DNA of 7,861 nucleotides from Bacteroidota bacterium (GTDB taxonomy: Bacteria; Bacteroidota; Bacteroidia; B-17B0; Aurantibacillaceae). The stretch lies in NCBI GenBank assembly GCA_005800865.1, contig SYEI01000201.1, forward strand, positions 1-7,861, written 5' to 3'. The position numbers and the translations under genes were made by a program. The notes beneath the pieces were generated by a model, which searched no databases, was not told where the DNA came from, and saw nothing but the letters and a program-made list of their open reading frames with translations. Shown here in pieces: positions 1-6,781 of the stretch. Every line of letters starts with the position of its first letter. The first letter of the stretch is position 1.

Positions 1-2127
1 CAAAATGGTTTAAAGTTACATCCTTGTGCTACTTATGAAGCTATGGAAGAAGGGTTTAAAGCAGACCCTAGTTTAAAAGCAAGATATGAAGCATCTCAGG
101 CGCAATTTGAATTAGATTATGCTGCTGAAATAAATAGAGTTAATACAGCTGCAAAGGTTGCTGTTCCTGTATATACGATTCCTGTTGTATTTCACGTAAT
201 GGGTAATTTAAGTGTAACAGATCAAGCTTTTGCTACTTTAATGACTTATGTTAATAACGATTATGCTAAAACTGGTACTGACGTTGGAACAATAAATTCT
301 AGTTTCGCATCTTTATATGTGGATTCTGAAATTAGATTTGAATTGGCAAAAAAAGATCCTAATGGAAATTGTACAAATGGGATTATTCGTCATGATAACG
401 ATAATCCAACTTGGAGTCAATCAAGTCCTGCTTACTTATATTCAGGAACAGGAACTAACCGTTGGCCAACAAACAAATATTTAAATATTTATATTGTTGA
501 ATGTATTTCTAGTGCAACAATGCCTTGCCCTCCAACTGGAGCATATATTGGTGGTTACACTTATTTACCAGGAGGAACTACATATACTGCTAATGGTAAT
601 ATGGGCGATGCTATTGTAATGTTAAGAAATCAAGTTAACGTATCTGGACCTTCAGATGCTCGTACAATTAGTCATGAAATTGGTCACTGGTTAAATTTAG
701 CTCATACCTTTGGTTCTTCAAATAATCCACAATTTGATCCTTCTAATATGCCAACAGGTCCGATTTCTTGTACTACAGATAACGTAGCAGATACGCCTCC
801 TACAGGTGGTTATTTTTCCATTTGTACTCCTAATGCTTTTGATTGCTCAACACCAAACATTGAAAATATTATGGATTATGCTTCTTGCCCTAAAATGTTT
901 ACTCAAGGTCAAGTAACAAGAATGAGAACAGCTTTAACGAGTGCAACAGGTGGAAGAAATAATTTATGGTCGGCTACAAATTTACTAGCTACAGGTATTA
1001 CTCCTGGTTACACTTGTGCACCTGTTGCAAATTTTGAAGCAAATAAACGTGCAGTTTGTGCAGGAAACTCTTTTACATACACTAGTTTAAGTCAAGTAGG
1101 TACAAGTGGTGGTGTTTCTTGGACATTCCAAGGCGGTACACCAGCAACTTCAACTGCTACTTCTCAAGTAGTAACTTATGCAACTCCTGGTACTTATTCT
1201 GTTGCTATTACAGCTACTAATACTTCTGGTACAAATACAAAAACGGTTACATCTTTTGTTACTGTTGTTAATCCTGTTGGTGGTGTTCTTGTGCCAGATG
1301 CTAATAGCTTTGAGGCAGCTACCTTACCATCAAGCATCACGGTAACTAATTTAAATGCAAGTTCTCCAACTTGGATTCAAAATACAGCAGTTGGTGCAAA
1401 TTCAACGGCTAAGAGTATCTTTATTAATAATGCTTCTTCAAGCAGTACTCCAGGACATGTTGATATTTTTGAAACGCCAGTATATGATTTTTCAACAACA
1501 TCTAATATTACATTGTCTTACTATTATGCTTATGCAAAACGTTTAGCAACCCAAGCAGATACTTTTAAAGTTCAATATTCTACAGATTGTGGTGGTACTT
1601 GGGCAAATATTATTGGTGTTCCTACAACAGCCCAAATGGCAACAGCTTCTGGAAGTGTAACAACAACAGCTTTTGTGCCAACTGCGGCGAAATGGATTTT
1701 AAAAACGCATGCTCCTGCTTTATTAGGAGTATTAAATAATAAACCTAGTGTGAAATTACGTTTTGTGTTTACTAGTGATAAAGTAGTTGGAAGATCTAAT
1801 AATATCTATATTGATCAAATTAACTTAACAGGAACTATTTTAACAACAGGTATTTCTGAGATTGAAAAATCAATGGAGTTAGTGATTTATCCTAATCCTA
1901 CGGCTTCAACCGCTAATGTTGATTTTAATTTAGAGCCTAATAAATCGGTTAAAATTAATTTAGTAGATATCATGGGAAGAGTATTAGAAGAAACTACTAA
2001 AACAGCTAATAACGATGGACGTATTTCGCATACAATCAATCAAGGTGGTAATTTAGCATCAGGTATTTACTTTGTAAATATTGATATTAATAACCAACGT
2101 ATTTCTAAAAAAGTAATTATTGAGTAA
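1..2127 (+). CDS. Secreted M43-family zinc metalloprotease with PKD domain and T9SS sorting domain (5' partial)
   Basis: The frame is open from base 1 through 708 codons to TAA, so the true start and signal peptide lie upstream; the ATG at 43 is internal. Residues 1-25 (Cys9, then a charged helix) look like the pro-region seen before M43 catalytic domains. The catalytic domain spans about 45-325. It has the zinc motif HEIGHWLNLAH (bases 673-705, His225, Glu226, His229, His235) and a Met-turn NIMDYASC with Met291. A PKD-like Ig domain follows (about 340-422), then a jelly-roll or MAM-like region (about 435-612) and a type A T9SS sorting domain (about 621-708: YPNP at 630-633, GIYFV from 688, basic end KKVIIE). 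By family knowledge this is a pappalysin-type endopeptidase, like Tannerella mirolysin, exported by Sec, then T9SS, and released or surface-anchored. Substrate is unknown. Class and export route are secure; the domain naming at 435-612 is tentative. Confidence 0.93.
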   Translation, partial: QNGLKLHPCATYEAMEEGFKADPSLKARYEASQAQFELDYAAEINRVNTAAKVAVPVYTIPVVFHVMGNLSVTDQAFATLMTYVNNDYAKTGTDVGTINSSFASLYVDSEIRFELAKKDPNGNCTNGIIRHDNDNPTWSQSSPAYLYSGTGTNRWPTNKYLNIYIVECISSATMPCPPTGAYIGGYTYLPGGTTYTANGNMGDAIVMLRNQVNVSGPSDARTISHEIGHWLNLAHTFGSSNNPQFDPSNMPTGPISCTTDNVADTPPTGGYFSICTPNAFDCSTPNIENIMDYASCPKMFTQGQVTRMRTALTSATGGRNNLWSATNLLATGITPGYTCAPVANFEANKRAVCAGNSFTYTSLSQVGTSGGVSWTFQGGTPATSTATSQVVTYATPGTYSVAITATNTSGTNTKTVTSFVTVVNPVGGVLVPDANSFEAATLPSSITVTNLNASSPTWIQNTAVGANSTAKSIFINNASSSSTPGHVDIFETPVYDFSTTSNITLSYYYAYAKRLATQADTFKVQYSTDCGGTWANIIGVPTTAQMATASGSVTTTAFVPTAAKWILKTHAPALLGVLNNKPSVKLRFVFTSDKVVGRSNNIYIDQINLTGTILTTGISEIEKSMELVIYPNPTASTANVDFNLEPNKSVKINLVDIMGRVLEETTKTANNDGRISHTINQGGNLASGIYFVNIDINNQRISKKVIIE

Positions 2128-2145
2128 TTAGTTTTTAATAAGATG

Positions 2146-2177
2146 AAAGCCTCCCAATATTTTGGGAGGCTTTTTTT
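2146..2177 (+). terminator. Rho-independent terminator after the metalloprotease gene
   Basis: A perfect 12-bp stem, AAAGCCTCCCAA (2146-2157) with TTGGGAGGCTTT (2162-2173), closes a 4-base loop (2158-2161) and runs into seven T residues (2171-2177). It lies 18 bases after the protease stop codon. The A tract on the left arm mirrors the T-run, so it may also terminate transcription arriving on the minus strand. Confidence 0.9.
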
Positions 2178-2278
2178 ATGCTTAAACAAAACTGTTATTT
2201 ATCAACTAATTTTCAACACCATAGCAAGTTTCAACAAAAAATGTAAATATTTGTTATGTACTTATAAAAACAAAAGAT

Positions 2279-2644
2279 ATGTCTGAAGAGATAGAAAGAA
2301 CAGAAAGAGAAGATTTATTTTCTAAGGCCGTAAAAGCTGGAAAACGCACGTATTTTTTCGACGTGAAATCTACAAGAGGAAACGATTACTACTTAACTAT
2401 TACTGAGAGTAAAAAGCGTTTTGGTACTGATGGTAAGTTTACTTACGAGAAACATAAAATCTTTTTATACAAAGAAGATTTTGAGAAGTTCATGGAAGGT
2501 TTAAACGAATCGATTGAAGTGATTAAAGAAAACGCTCCTCCAATTGTGGAGAGAGAAGCATATTCCGACAGAGAATCTTCTTACTCAGATAAAGGAACAT
2601 CTTCATCCAATGATGATGTAAATTTTGATGATTTAGGAAAATAA
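2279..2644 (+). CDS. PUR-family (DUF3276-type) DNA/RNA-binding protein
   Basis: A complete 121-residue protein. Residues about 20-83 form one PUR-type unit: beta strands at GKRTYFFDVK and DYYLTITESKK, a further strand at HKIFLY, then the helix EDFEKFMEGLNESIEVI. This pattern matches the short single-repeat PUR proteins widespread in Bacteroidota and related to Borrelia BpuR, which binds nucleic acid as a dimer. The tail (about 90-121) is rich in Ser, Asp and Glu, lacks hydrophobic residues and is probably disordered. There is no signal peptide, so it should be cytosolic. The ATG at 2279 is preceded by A-rich sequence without a Shine-Dalgarno motif, normal for this phylum, and the next in-frame Met (residue 72) would remove most of the fold. 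Terminators on both sides make it monocistronic. The family assignment is by pattern recognition; the physiological target is unknown. Confidence 0.88.
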   Translation: MSEEIERTEREDLFSKAVKAGKRTYFFDVKSTRGNDYYLTITESKKRFGTDGKFTYEKHKIFLYKEDFEKFMEGLNESIEVIKENAPPIVEREAYSDRESSYSDKGTSSSNDDVNFDDLGK

Positions 2645-2668
2645 TTTCTTGTCACTTATATACTATTT

Positions 2669-2704
2669 AGCAGTTATGTAACGTTGTTATATAACTGCTT
2701 TTTT
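2669..2704 (+). terminator. Rho-independent terminator after the PUR-family gene
   Basis: A 14-bp stem pairs AGCAGTTATGTAAC (2669-2682) with GTTATATAACTGCT (2686-2699), with one G-T wobble and a 3-base loop. It continues into a T-run at 2699-2704. It starts 25 bases after the PUR gene stop codon and separates that gene from the DoxX-like gene. Confidence 0.85.
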
Positions 2705-2759
2705 ATTTATAGCGTTCTTTTGGTTACCAATCCGTGTTATACTTACTAAACCTTATTTT

Positions 2760-4007
2760 ATGGAAACTCAATTATTTTATCCGCACTTACAGTGGAACTC
2801 AGCCAAGAAATTTTTACTACGCTTCGCTATTATTTTCTTAGGATTGCTAATTATGCCAATCTTATCTCTTGTTGGCGAAGATTTTTATCCATGGGTGGGT
2901 TCAGCTATTTTACAATTAGAAAAACCAATTACTGTATTTCCTAATGGTAGTGGCGACACAACGTATAATTACGTGGAAGTATTAACTTGTTTTGTATTGG
3001 GTTTTTTAGGAGCTAGCATTTGGTCTATCTTTAATAAAAAAGAAAACAACTATGATGCCTTAATGCACTGGTTCCTTATTTTTTGTAGGTATTATGTGGC
3101 AGCCTCATTAATTGGATACGGTTATGCGAAAATATTTTATAGCCAATTTCAGCCGCCAACCTTATGGAAATTAGTTCAACCACTTGGCGAGTCATCACCT
3201 ATGGGCTTAGCATGGACTTTTATCGGTTTCTCAAAATCTTATACGGTGTTTTCTGGCTATGCCGAATTTATTGGAGGTGTTTTATTGTTACTCAGAAGAA
3301 CGTCGGCTCTTGGAGCATTAATTGGTTTTGTGGTGATGTTTAATGTGATGTTAATGAACTTCTGTTATGATATTCCTGTAAAATTATATTCCACACAATT
3401 AGTAGTATTGTGCATCATTATCCTCTATTTTATGGGGCATAATTTAAAACTAGCGCTTCTTAGAAACAGAGCTACAACTCCAGTTGAGTACAAATCGCTT
3501 TTTTCTAAAAAATGGCTAAAGATATCTCGCATCGTAATAAAAAGTGTCATGATTTTTTATGCCATTATTTGGAGTGGTTATGAAACATATGAAATGACTA
3601 AAGAGTATGGCGCCGATGCTCCTAAAACAGCCTTATATGGTATTCATAAACCTACACAATTGATAAAAAATGGCGACACGCTACGAACATATTCCGACTC
3701 TGCGGAATGGAAATATTTAGTAGTTGAGTATGAGGGAATGGCTTCGGTACGCCAATTAAACGACAGAAGTTACCGTTTGATTTTTAATGTAGATACCATT
3801 AAAAAAATGGTGACTACTAATCTGCAAACAGATACAACGCATAGTTACGAATTGGCTTATAAGCAATTGAACGATACCACGCTTAACTTAAAAGGTGTTT
3901 TTATGAAAGACACGATTGATTTTACCTTTCATTCGGTCAATACAAAATCGTTTCGATTAATGAATCGTGGGTTTCATTGGGTGAATGAGTATCCTTTTAA
4001 TAGGTAG
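2760..4007 (+). CDS. DoxX-like multi-pass membrane protein with C-terminal beta-rich domain
   Basis: A complete 415-residue protein. Hydrophobic segments fall near residues 18-38, 72-91, 103-125, 162-178, 182-203, 211-226 and 257-274, suggesting seven membrane helices. The core at about 105-225 carries DoxX-like features: RYYVAASLIGYGYAKIF, then SSPMGLAWTFIGFS, YAEFIGGVLLLLRRTSALGAL and a polar FCYDIPVK turn. Residues about 280-415 are soluble and strand-rich, with repeated polar/hydrophobic alternation and repeated DT motifs (NVDTIKK, LNDTTLNLKGVF, MKDTIDFTF), ending RGFHWVNEYPFNR. The tail resembles a small lipocalin-like barrel, but that is only inferred. No catalytic residues can be named; DoxX relatives are linked to respiratory or redox membrane functions, and I would not assign a reaction. 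Neighbours give no clue. The ATG at 2760 is chosen because the first membrane helix follows directly; there is no Shine-Dalgarno. Confidence 0.8.
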   Translation: METQLFYPHLQWNSAKKFLLRFAIIFLGLLIMPILSLVGEDFYPWVGSAILQLEKPITVFPNGSGDTTYNYVEVLTCFVLGFLGASIWSIFNKKENNYDALMHWFLIFCRYYVAASLIGYGYAKIFYSQFQPPTLWKLVQPLGESSPMGLAWTFIGFSKSYTVFSGYAEFIGGVLLLLRRTSALGALIGFVVMFNVMLMNFCYDIPVKLYSTQLVVLCIIILYFMGHNLKLALLRNRATTPVEYKSLFSKKWLKISRIVIKSVMIFYAIIWSGYETYEMTKEYGADAPKTALYGIHKPTQLIKNGDTLRTYSDSAEWKYLVVEYEGMASVRQLNDRSYRLIFNVDTIKKMVTTNLQTDTTHSYELAYKQLNDTTLNLKGVFMKDTIDFTFHSVNTKSFRLMNRGFHWVNEYPFNR

Positions 4008-4018
4008 TATTATAAGGT

Positions 4019-4259
4019 TTTTGGCCTGTCCCTGCGGGGTCGGGCTGGCCCGCTTCAATCTTTTATTTCACTGCGTTACGTAAAAGGATTTTCGCTTGCA
4101 TCCCTCACGCGGGCTTATGTTTCAATATTTGGGTTTAAGCCTCTAATTTGCTGCATGCCCGCGTTAAGGATTGCAGTGAAAATCCTTTTTTATGAGGGAC
4201 GAATAAAAAAGATTGAAGCGAAAAGCCTGACCCGACTAGAAGGAGGGTAACGCCCAAAA
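4019..4259. repeat. Long imperfect inverted repeat, candidate dispersed element or structured RNA
   Basis: This gene-free stretch folds back on itself around a centre near 4136. Paired blocks from outside in: TTTTGG (4019-4024) with CCAAAA (4254-4259); GGGTCGGGCT (4037-4046) with AGCCTGACCC (4224-4233), one G-T wobble; CGCTTCAATCTTTT (4051-4064) with AAAAGATTGAAGCG (4207-4220), 14 perfect pairs; AAAAGGATTTTC (4082-4093) with GAAAATCCTTTT (4178-4189), 12 perfect pairs; ATCC (4100-4103) with GGAT (4168-4171); ACGCGGGC (4107-4114) with GCCCGCGT (4157-4164), 8 perfect pairs. The apical loop is 4115-4156. Internal loops separate the blocks, so the arms have diverged or the loops are structural. 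There is no transposase frame inside and no obvious target-site duplication. From memory only, similar intergenic units occur in other Bacteroidota; no search was done. It could be a non-autonomous mobile element, a structured RNA or a bidirectional terminator. Confidence 0.8.
4082..4191 (+). terminator. Possible terminator formed by the inner part of the inverted repeat
   Basis: The inner arms (4082-4114 with 4157-4189) close a stem that ends in GAAAATCC followed by six T residues (4186-4191). The DoxX-like gene has no other hairpin plus T-run between its stop at 4007 and the aconitase start, so this structure may terminate its transcript. The loop is far longer than in the other terminators here and some T residues also pair with the left arm. 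The role is an inference. Confidence 0.35.
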
Positions 4260-4397
4260 GTTTAAAATAGAGTATCATTGCATTTATTCGAAAACTTTTT
4301 GCCGTTTTATACCCTAAAAAAGGTAATTTATTCCTAAATTCGTAACGCAAAAACTAAACAATTAACTAATTCTATAAATCTCTAACTATCCTTTACT
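4260..4397 (+). other. AT-rich leader and presumed promoter region of the aconitase gene
   Basis: These 138 bases lie between the inverted repeat and the aconitase ATG and should hold its promoter and 5' leader. They contain no convincing gene, riboswitch or strong hairpin. The best Bacteroidota-type promoter match is weak: TTTTTG at 4296-4301 as the -33 box and TAATTTAT at 4324-4331 as a poor match to TAnnTTTG, 22 bases apart. No Shine-Dalgarno precedes the ATG. Confidence 0.35.
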
Positions 4398-6665
4398 ATG
4401 GCATTTGACATTGAAATGATTAAGAAGGTTTACGCTAACATGCCTGCACGCATTGAAGCAGCGCGTAAAACCTTAGGTCGCCCACTAACTTTAGCAGAAA
4501 AAATCTTGTATTCGCATTTAGATGCTGATATGAAATTAACAGATTACCCTCGTGGTGCTTCTTACGTTGATTTTAATCCTGATAGAGTTGCTATGCAAGA
4601 TGCAACAGCTCAAATGGCTTTATTGCAATTTATGCAAGCTGGTCGCCCAACGGTAGCTGTTCCTTCTTCAGTTCACTGCGATCACTTAATTCAAGCAAAA
4701 GCAGGTGCTGCAACAGATTTAGATAGAGCAAAACACGAAAGTGAAGAAGTTTTTGATTTCTTAGCTTCTGTATCCAATAAATACGGTATCGGTTTCTGGA
4801 AACCAGGTGCTGGTATCATTCACCAAATTGTATTAGAAAACTACGCGTTCCCTGGTGGAATGATGATTGGTACCGATTCTCACACAGTAAATGCTGGTGG
4901 TTTAGGTATGATTGCTATTGGTGTTGGTGGAGCAGATGCTTGCGACGTAATGGCTGGTTTACCTTGGGAACTAAAAATGCCAAAATTAATTGGTATTAAA
5001 TTAACTGGTAAATTAAACGGATGGGCAAGTGCTAAAGACGTTATCTTAAAAGTAGCTGGTATTTTAACTGTAAAAGGTGGTACTGATAAAGTTGTTGAAT
5101 ATTTTGGTGAAGGTGCTATTTCATTATCTTGTACTGGTAAAGGAACTATTTGTAACATGGGTGCTGAAATTGGAGCAACCACTTCTACATTTGGTTATGA
5201 CGAAAGTATGAGCCGTTACTTAGCTGCAACTGGTCGTGCTGACGTAGCTGCTTTAGCTGATGGTATAAAAGAACATTTAACAGGTGATGCAGAAGTATAT
5301 GCAAACCCTTCTAAATATTTTGATGAAGTTATTGAAATTAACTTATCTGAGTTAGAGCCTTATGTAAACGGACCTTTTACTCCAGATTTAGCAACACCTA
5401 TTTCTCAATTAAAAGAGGCTGCTGAAAAAAATGGCTGGCCTTTAAAAATTGAAGCAGGTTTAATTGGTTCTTGTACAAACTCTTCTTACGAAGATATTTC
5501 TCGTGCGGTATCTCTTGCAAAACAAGTATCTGCTAAAGGATTAAAATCTAGAGCAGAGTTTATGATTAATCCAGGTTCTGAGCAAATTCGTTACACCATT
5601 GAGCGTGATGGTTTCTTAGATGTGTTTGCTGAAGTTGGTGCTACGGTATTTACTAACGCTTGCGGACCTTGTATAGGCATGTGGGATAGAGTAGGTGCTG
5701 AGAAACAAGAAAAAAATACCATCATTCATTCTTTCAACCGTAACTTTGCAAAACGTGCGGATGGAAATCCAAATACTTACGCATTTGTTGCGTCTCCTGA
5801 AATAGTAGCTGCAATGGCTATTGCAGGTGATTTAAGTTTCAATCCTTTAAAAGATACATTAACTAACGATAAAGGTGAGCAAGTTAAATTAGATGAGCCA
5901 ACTGGTTACGAATTACCTCCTAAAGGTTTTGCGGTGGAAGATGCAGGTTACCAAGCTCCAGCAGCAGACGGAAGTAAAGTACAAGTATTAGTAAGCCCAA
6001 CTTCTAAACGTTTACAATTATTAGATCCATTTGCAGCTTGGACAGGTGTTGACTTTAAAGGCTTAAAATTATTAATTAAAGCAAAAGGTAAGTGTACAAC
6101 AGATCATATCTCTATGGCTGGTCCATGGTTAAAATTCCGTGGTCACTTAGATAACATTTCTAATAACATGTTGATTGGTGCCGTAAATGCATTTAACGAT
6201 AAAACGGATAACGTAAAAAATCAAATTACTGGAACTTACGAAGGTGTGCCTGTAGTACAACGTGCTTACAAAGCTCAAAACATTGGGTCGATTGTAGTAG
6301 GTGATGAGAACTACGGTGAAGGTTCATCTCGTGAGCATGCAGCGATGGAGCCTCGTCATTTAGGTGTGAAAGTGGTATTAGTAAAATCATTTGCTCGTAT
6401 TCACGAAACTAACTTAAAGAAACAAGGCATGTTAGGAATTACATTTGCTAACAATGCTGATTACGATAAAATTAAAGAAGACGATACAATTGATGTATTA
6501 GGTTTAACAACATTTACTCCTGGACAACAATTAACGATTGCTTTAAACCATGCAGATGGCAGCAAAGAAGAATTTAAAGTTAACCATAGCTATAACGCTC
6601 AACAAATTGAGTGGTTTAAAGCTGGTGGCGCTTTAAATATTATTCGTGCTTCTGTGAAGGCGTAA
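4398..6665 (+). CDS. acn: Aconitate hydratase, mitochondrial (ACO2) type
   Basis: A complete 755-residue aconitase that interconverts citrate and isocitrate via cis-aconitate in the TCA cycle, in the cytosol. The [4Fe-4S] ligands are Cys359 (GSCTNSS), Cys422 and Cys425 (NACGPCIGMWDR). Active-site motifs are in place: VHCDH (His93, Asp95, His96), GTDSHT (Asp160, Ser161, His162), SFNRNFAKR (Arg448, Arg453) and GEGSSREHA (Ser643, Ser644, Arg645), all aligning with pig mitochondrial aconitase at nearly the same numbering. Domains 1-3 cover about residues 1-500 and the swivelling domain 4 about 535-755. Length and motifs fit the mitochondrial branch, not the roughly 900-residue AcnA/IRP1 or AcnB forms. 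The start MAFDIEMIKKVY is the usual family N-terminus. Two-fold codons often end in C and Arg is mostly CGT, suggesting high expression. No other TCA gene is visible nearby. Whether it moonlights as an RNA-binding apoprotein cannot be judged. Confidence 0.98.
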   Translation: MAFDIEMIKKVYANMPARIEAARKTLGRPLTLAEKILYSHLDADMKLTDYPRGASYVDFNPDRVAMQDATAQMALLQFMQAGRPTVAVPSSVHCDHLIQAKAGAATDLDRAKHESEEVFDFLASVSNKYGIGFWKPGAGIIHQIVLENYAFPGGMMIGTDSHTVNAGGLGMIAIGVGGADACDVMAGLPWELKMPKLIGIKLTGKLNGWASAKDVILKVAGILTVKGGTDKVVEYFGEGAISLSCTGKGTICNMGAEIGATTSTFGYDESMSRYLAATGRADVAALADGIKEHLTGDAEVYANPSKYFDEVIEINLSELEPYVNGPFTPDLATPISQLKEAAEKNGWPLKIEAGLIGSCTNSSYEDISRAVSLAKQVSAKGLKSRAEFMINPGSEQIRYTIERDGFLDVFAEVGATVFTNACGPCIGMWDRVGAEKQEKNTIIHSFNRNFAKRADGNPNTYAFVASPEIVAAMAIAGDLSFNPLKDTLTNDKGEQVKLDEPTGYELPPKGFAVEDAGYQAPAADGSKVQVLVSPTSKRLQLLDPFAAWTGVDFKGLKLLIKAKGKCTTDHISMAGPWLKFRGHLDNISNNMLIGAVNAFNDKTDNVKNQITGTYEGVPVVQRAYKAQNIGSIVVGDENYGEGSSREHAAMEPRHLGVKVVLVKSFARIHETNLKKQGMLGITFANNADYDKIKEDDTIDVLGLTTFTPGQQLTIALNHADGSKEEFKVNHSYNAQQIEWFKAGGALNIIRASVKA

Positions 6666-6688
6666 TTTTTTCAAACTAAGTAAATTTA

Positions 6689-6720
6689 AAATCCCTCTGT
6701 TGTTTAACAGGGGGATTTTT
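6689..6720 (+). terminator. Rho-independent terminator after the aconitase gene
   Basis: A 13-bp stem pairs AAATCCCTCTGTT (6689-6701) with AACAGGGGGATTT (6706-6718), with one T-G wobble and a GTTT loop. It runs into five T residues (6716-6720), 23 bases after the aconitase stop codon. It isolates aconitase from the TPR gene downstream. Confidence 0.88.
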
Positions 6721-6736
6721 GTTTGAACAAGTAATT

Positions 6737-6767
6737 TTTGTTTTGTAAGGAGATATAGATATATTTA
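6737..6767 (+). promoter_or_regulatory. Candidate Bacteroidota-type promoter for the TPR gene
   Basis: TTTG (6737-6740) and TATATTTA (6760-6767) are separated by 19 bases. They resemble the phylum's -33 TTTG and -7 TAnnTTTG boxes; the -7 box differs only in its final base. They lie between the aconitase terminator and the ATG at 6782, which would give a very short leader. In such AT-rich DNA a chance match is quite possible. Confidence 0.35.
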
Positions 6768-6781
6768 AGTAATAGTAAATT

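Noticed and set aside
43..45. ATG at 43 as the start of the metalloprotease
   Set aside because: The frame is open upstream to base 1, the preceding codons encode plausible pro-region sequence with a Cys, and starting here would leave a T9SS-exported protein without any signal peptide.
1355..1546. A 63-codon plus-strand frame inside the metalloprotease gene
   Set aside because: It lies wholly within a well-supported coding region in another frame, and its low-complexity translation (many L, Q, M) has no family resemblance.
2240..2253. Promoter -7 box before the PUR-family gene
   Set aside because: The TTTG at 2250-2253 has TA at the wrong spacing and no TTTG-type -33 box lies at a suitable distance, so I did not list it.
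4019..4259. Insertion sequence or CRISPR array
   Set aside because: There is no transposase frame, no visible direct target duplication and no regularly spaced direct repeats. The structure is a single inverted repeat.
4135..4350. A 71-codon minus-strand open frame overlapping the inverted repeat
   Set aside because: Most of it is the right arm of the repeat and the rest is the AT-rich leader of aconitase. The translation shows no recognisable domain and contains a duplicated FSLQS phrase produced by the repeat itself. No start context supports it.
4880..5182. A 100-codon minus-strand frame inside the aconitase gene
   Set aside because: It is antisense to a highly conserved part of aconitase. 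Its P/A/I-rich translation is what reverse reading of Gly/Ala/Asn-rich codons gives.
6747..6752. AAGGAG-like string as a Shine-Dalgarno site for the TPR gene
   Set aside because: It is about 30 bases before the ATG, beyond functional spacing, and Bacteroidota rarely use Shine-Dalgarno motifs.
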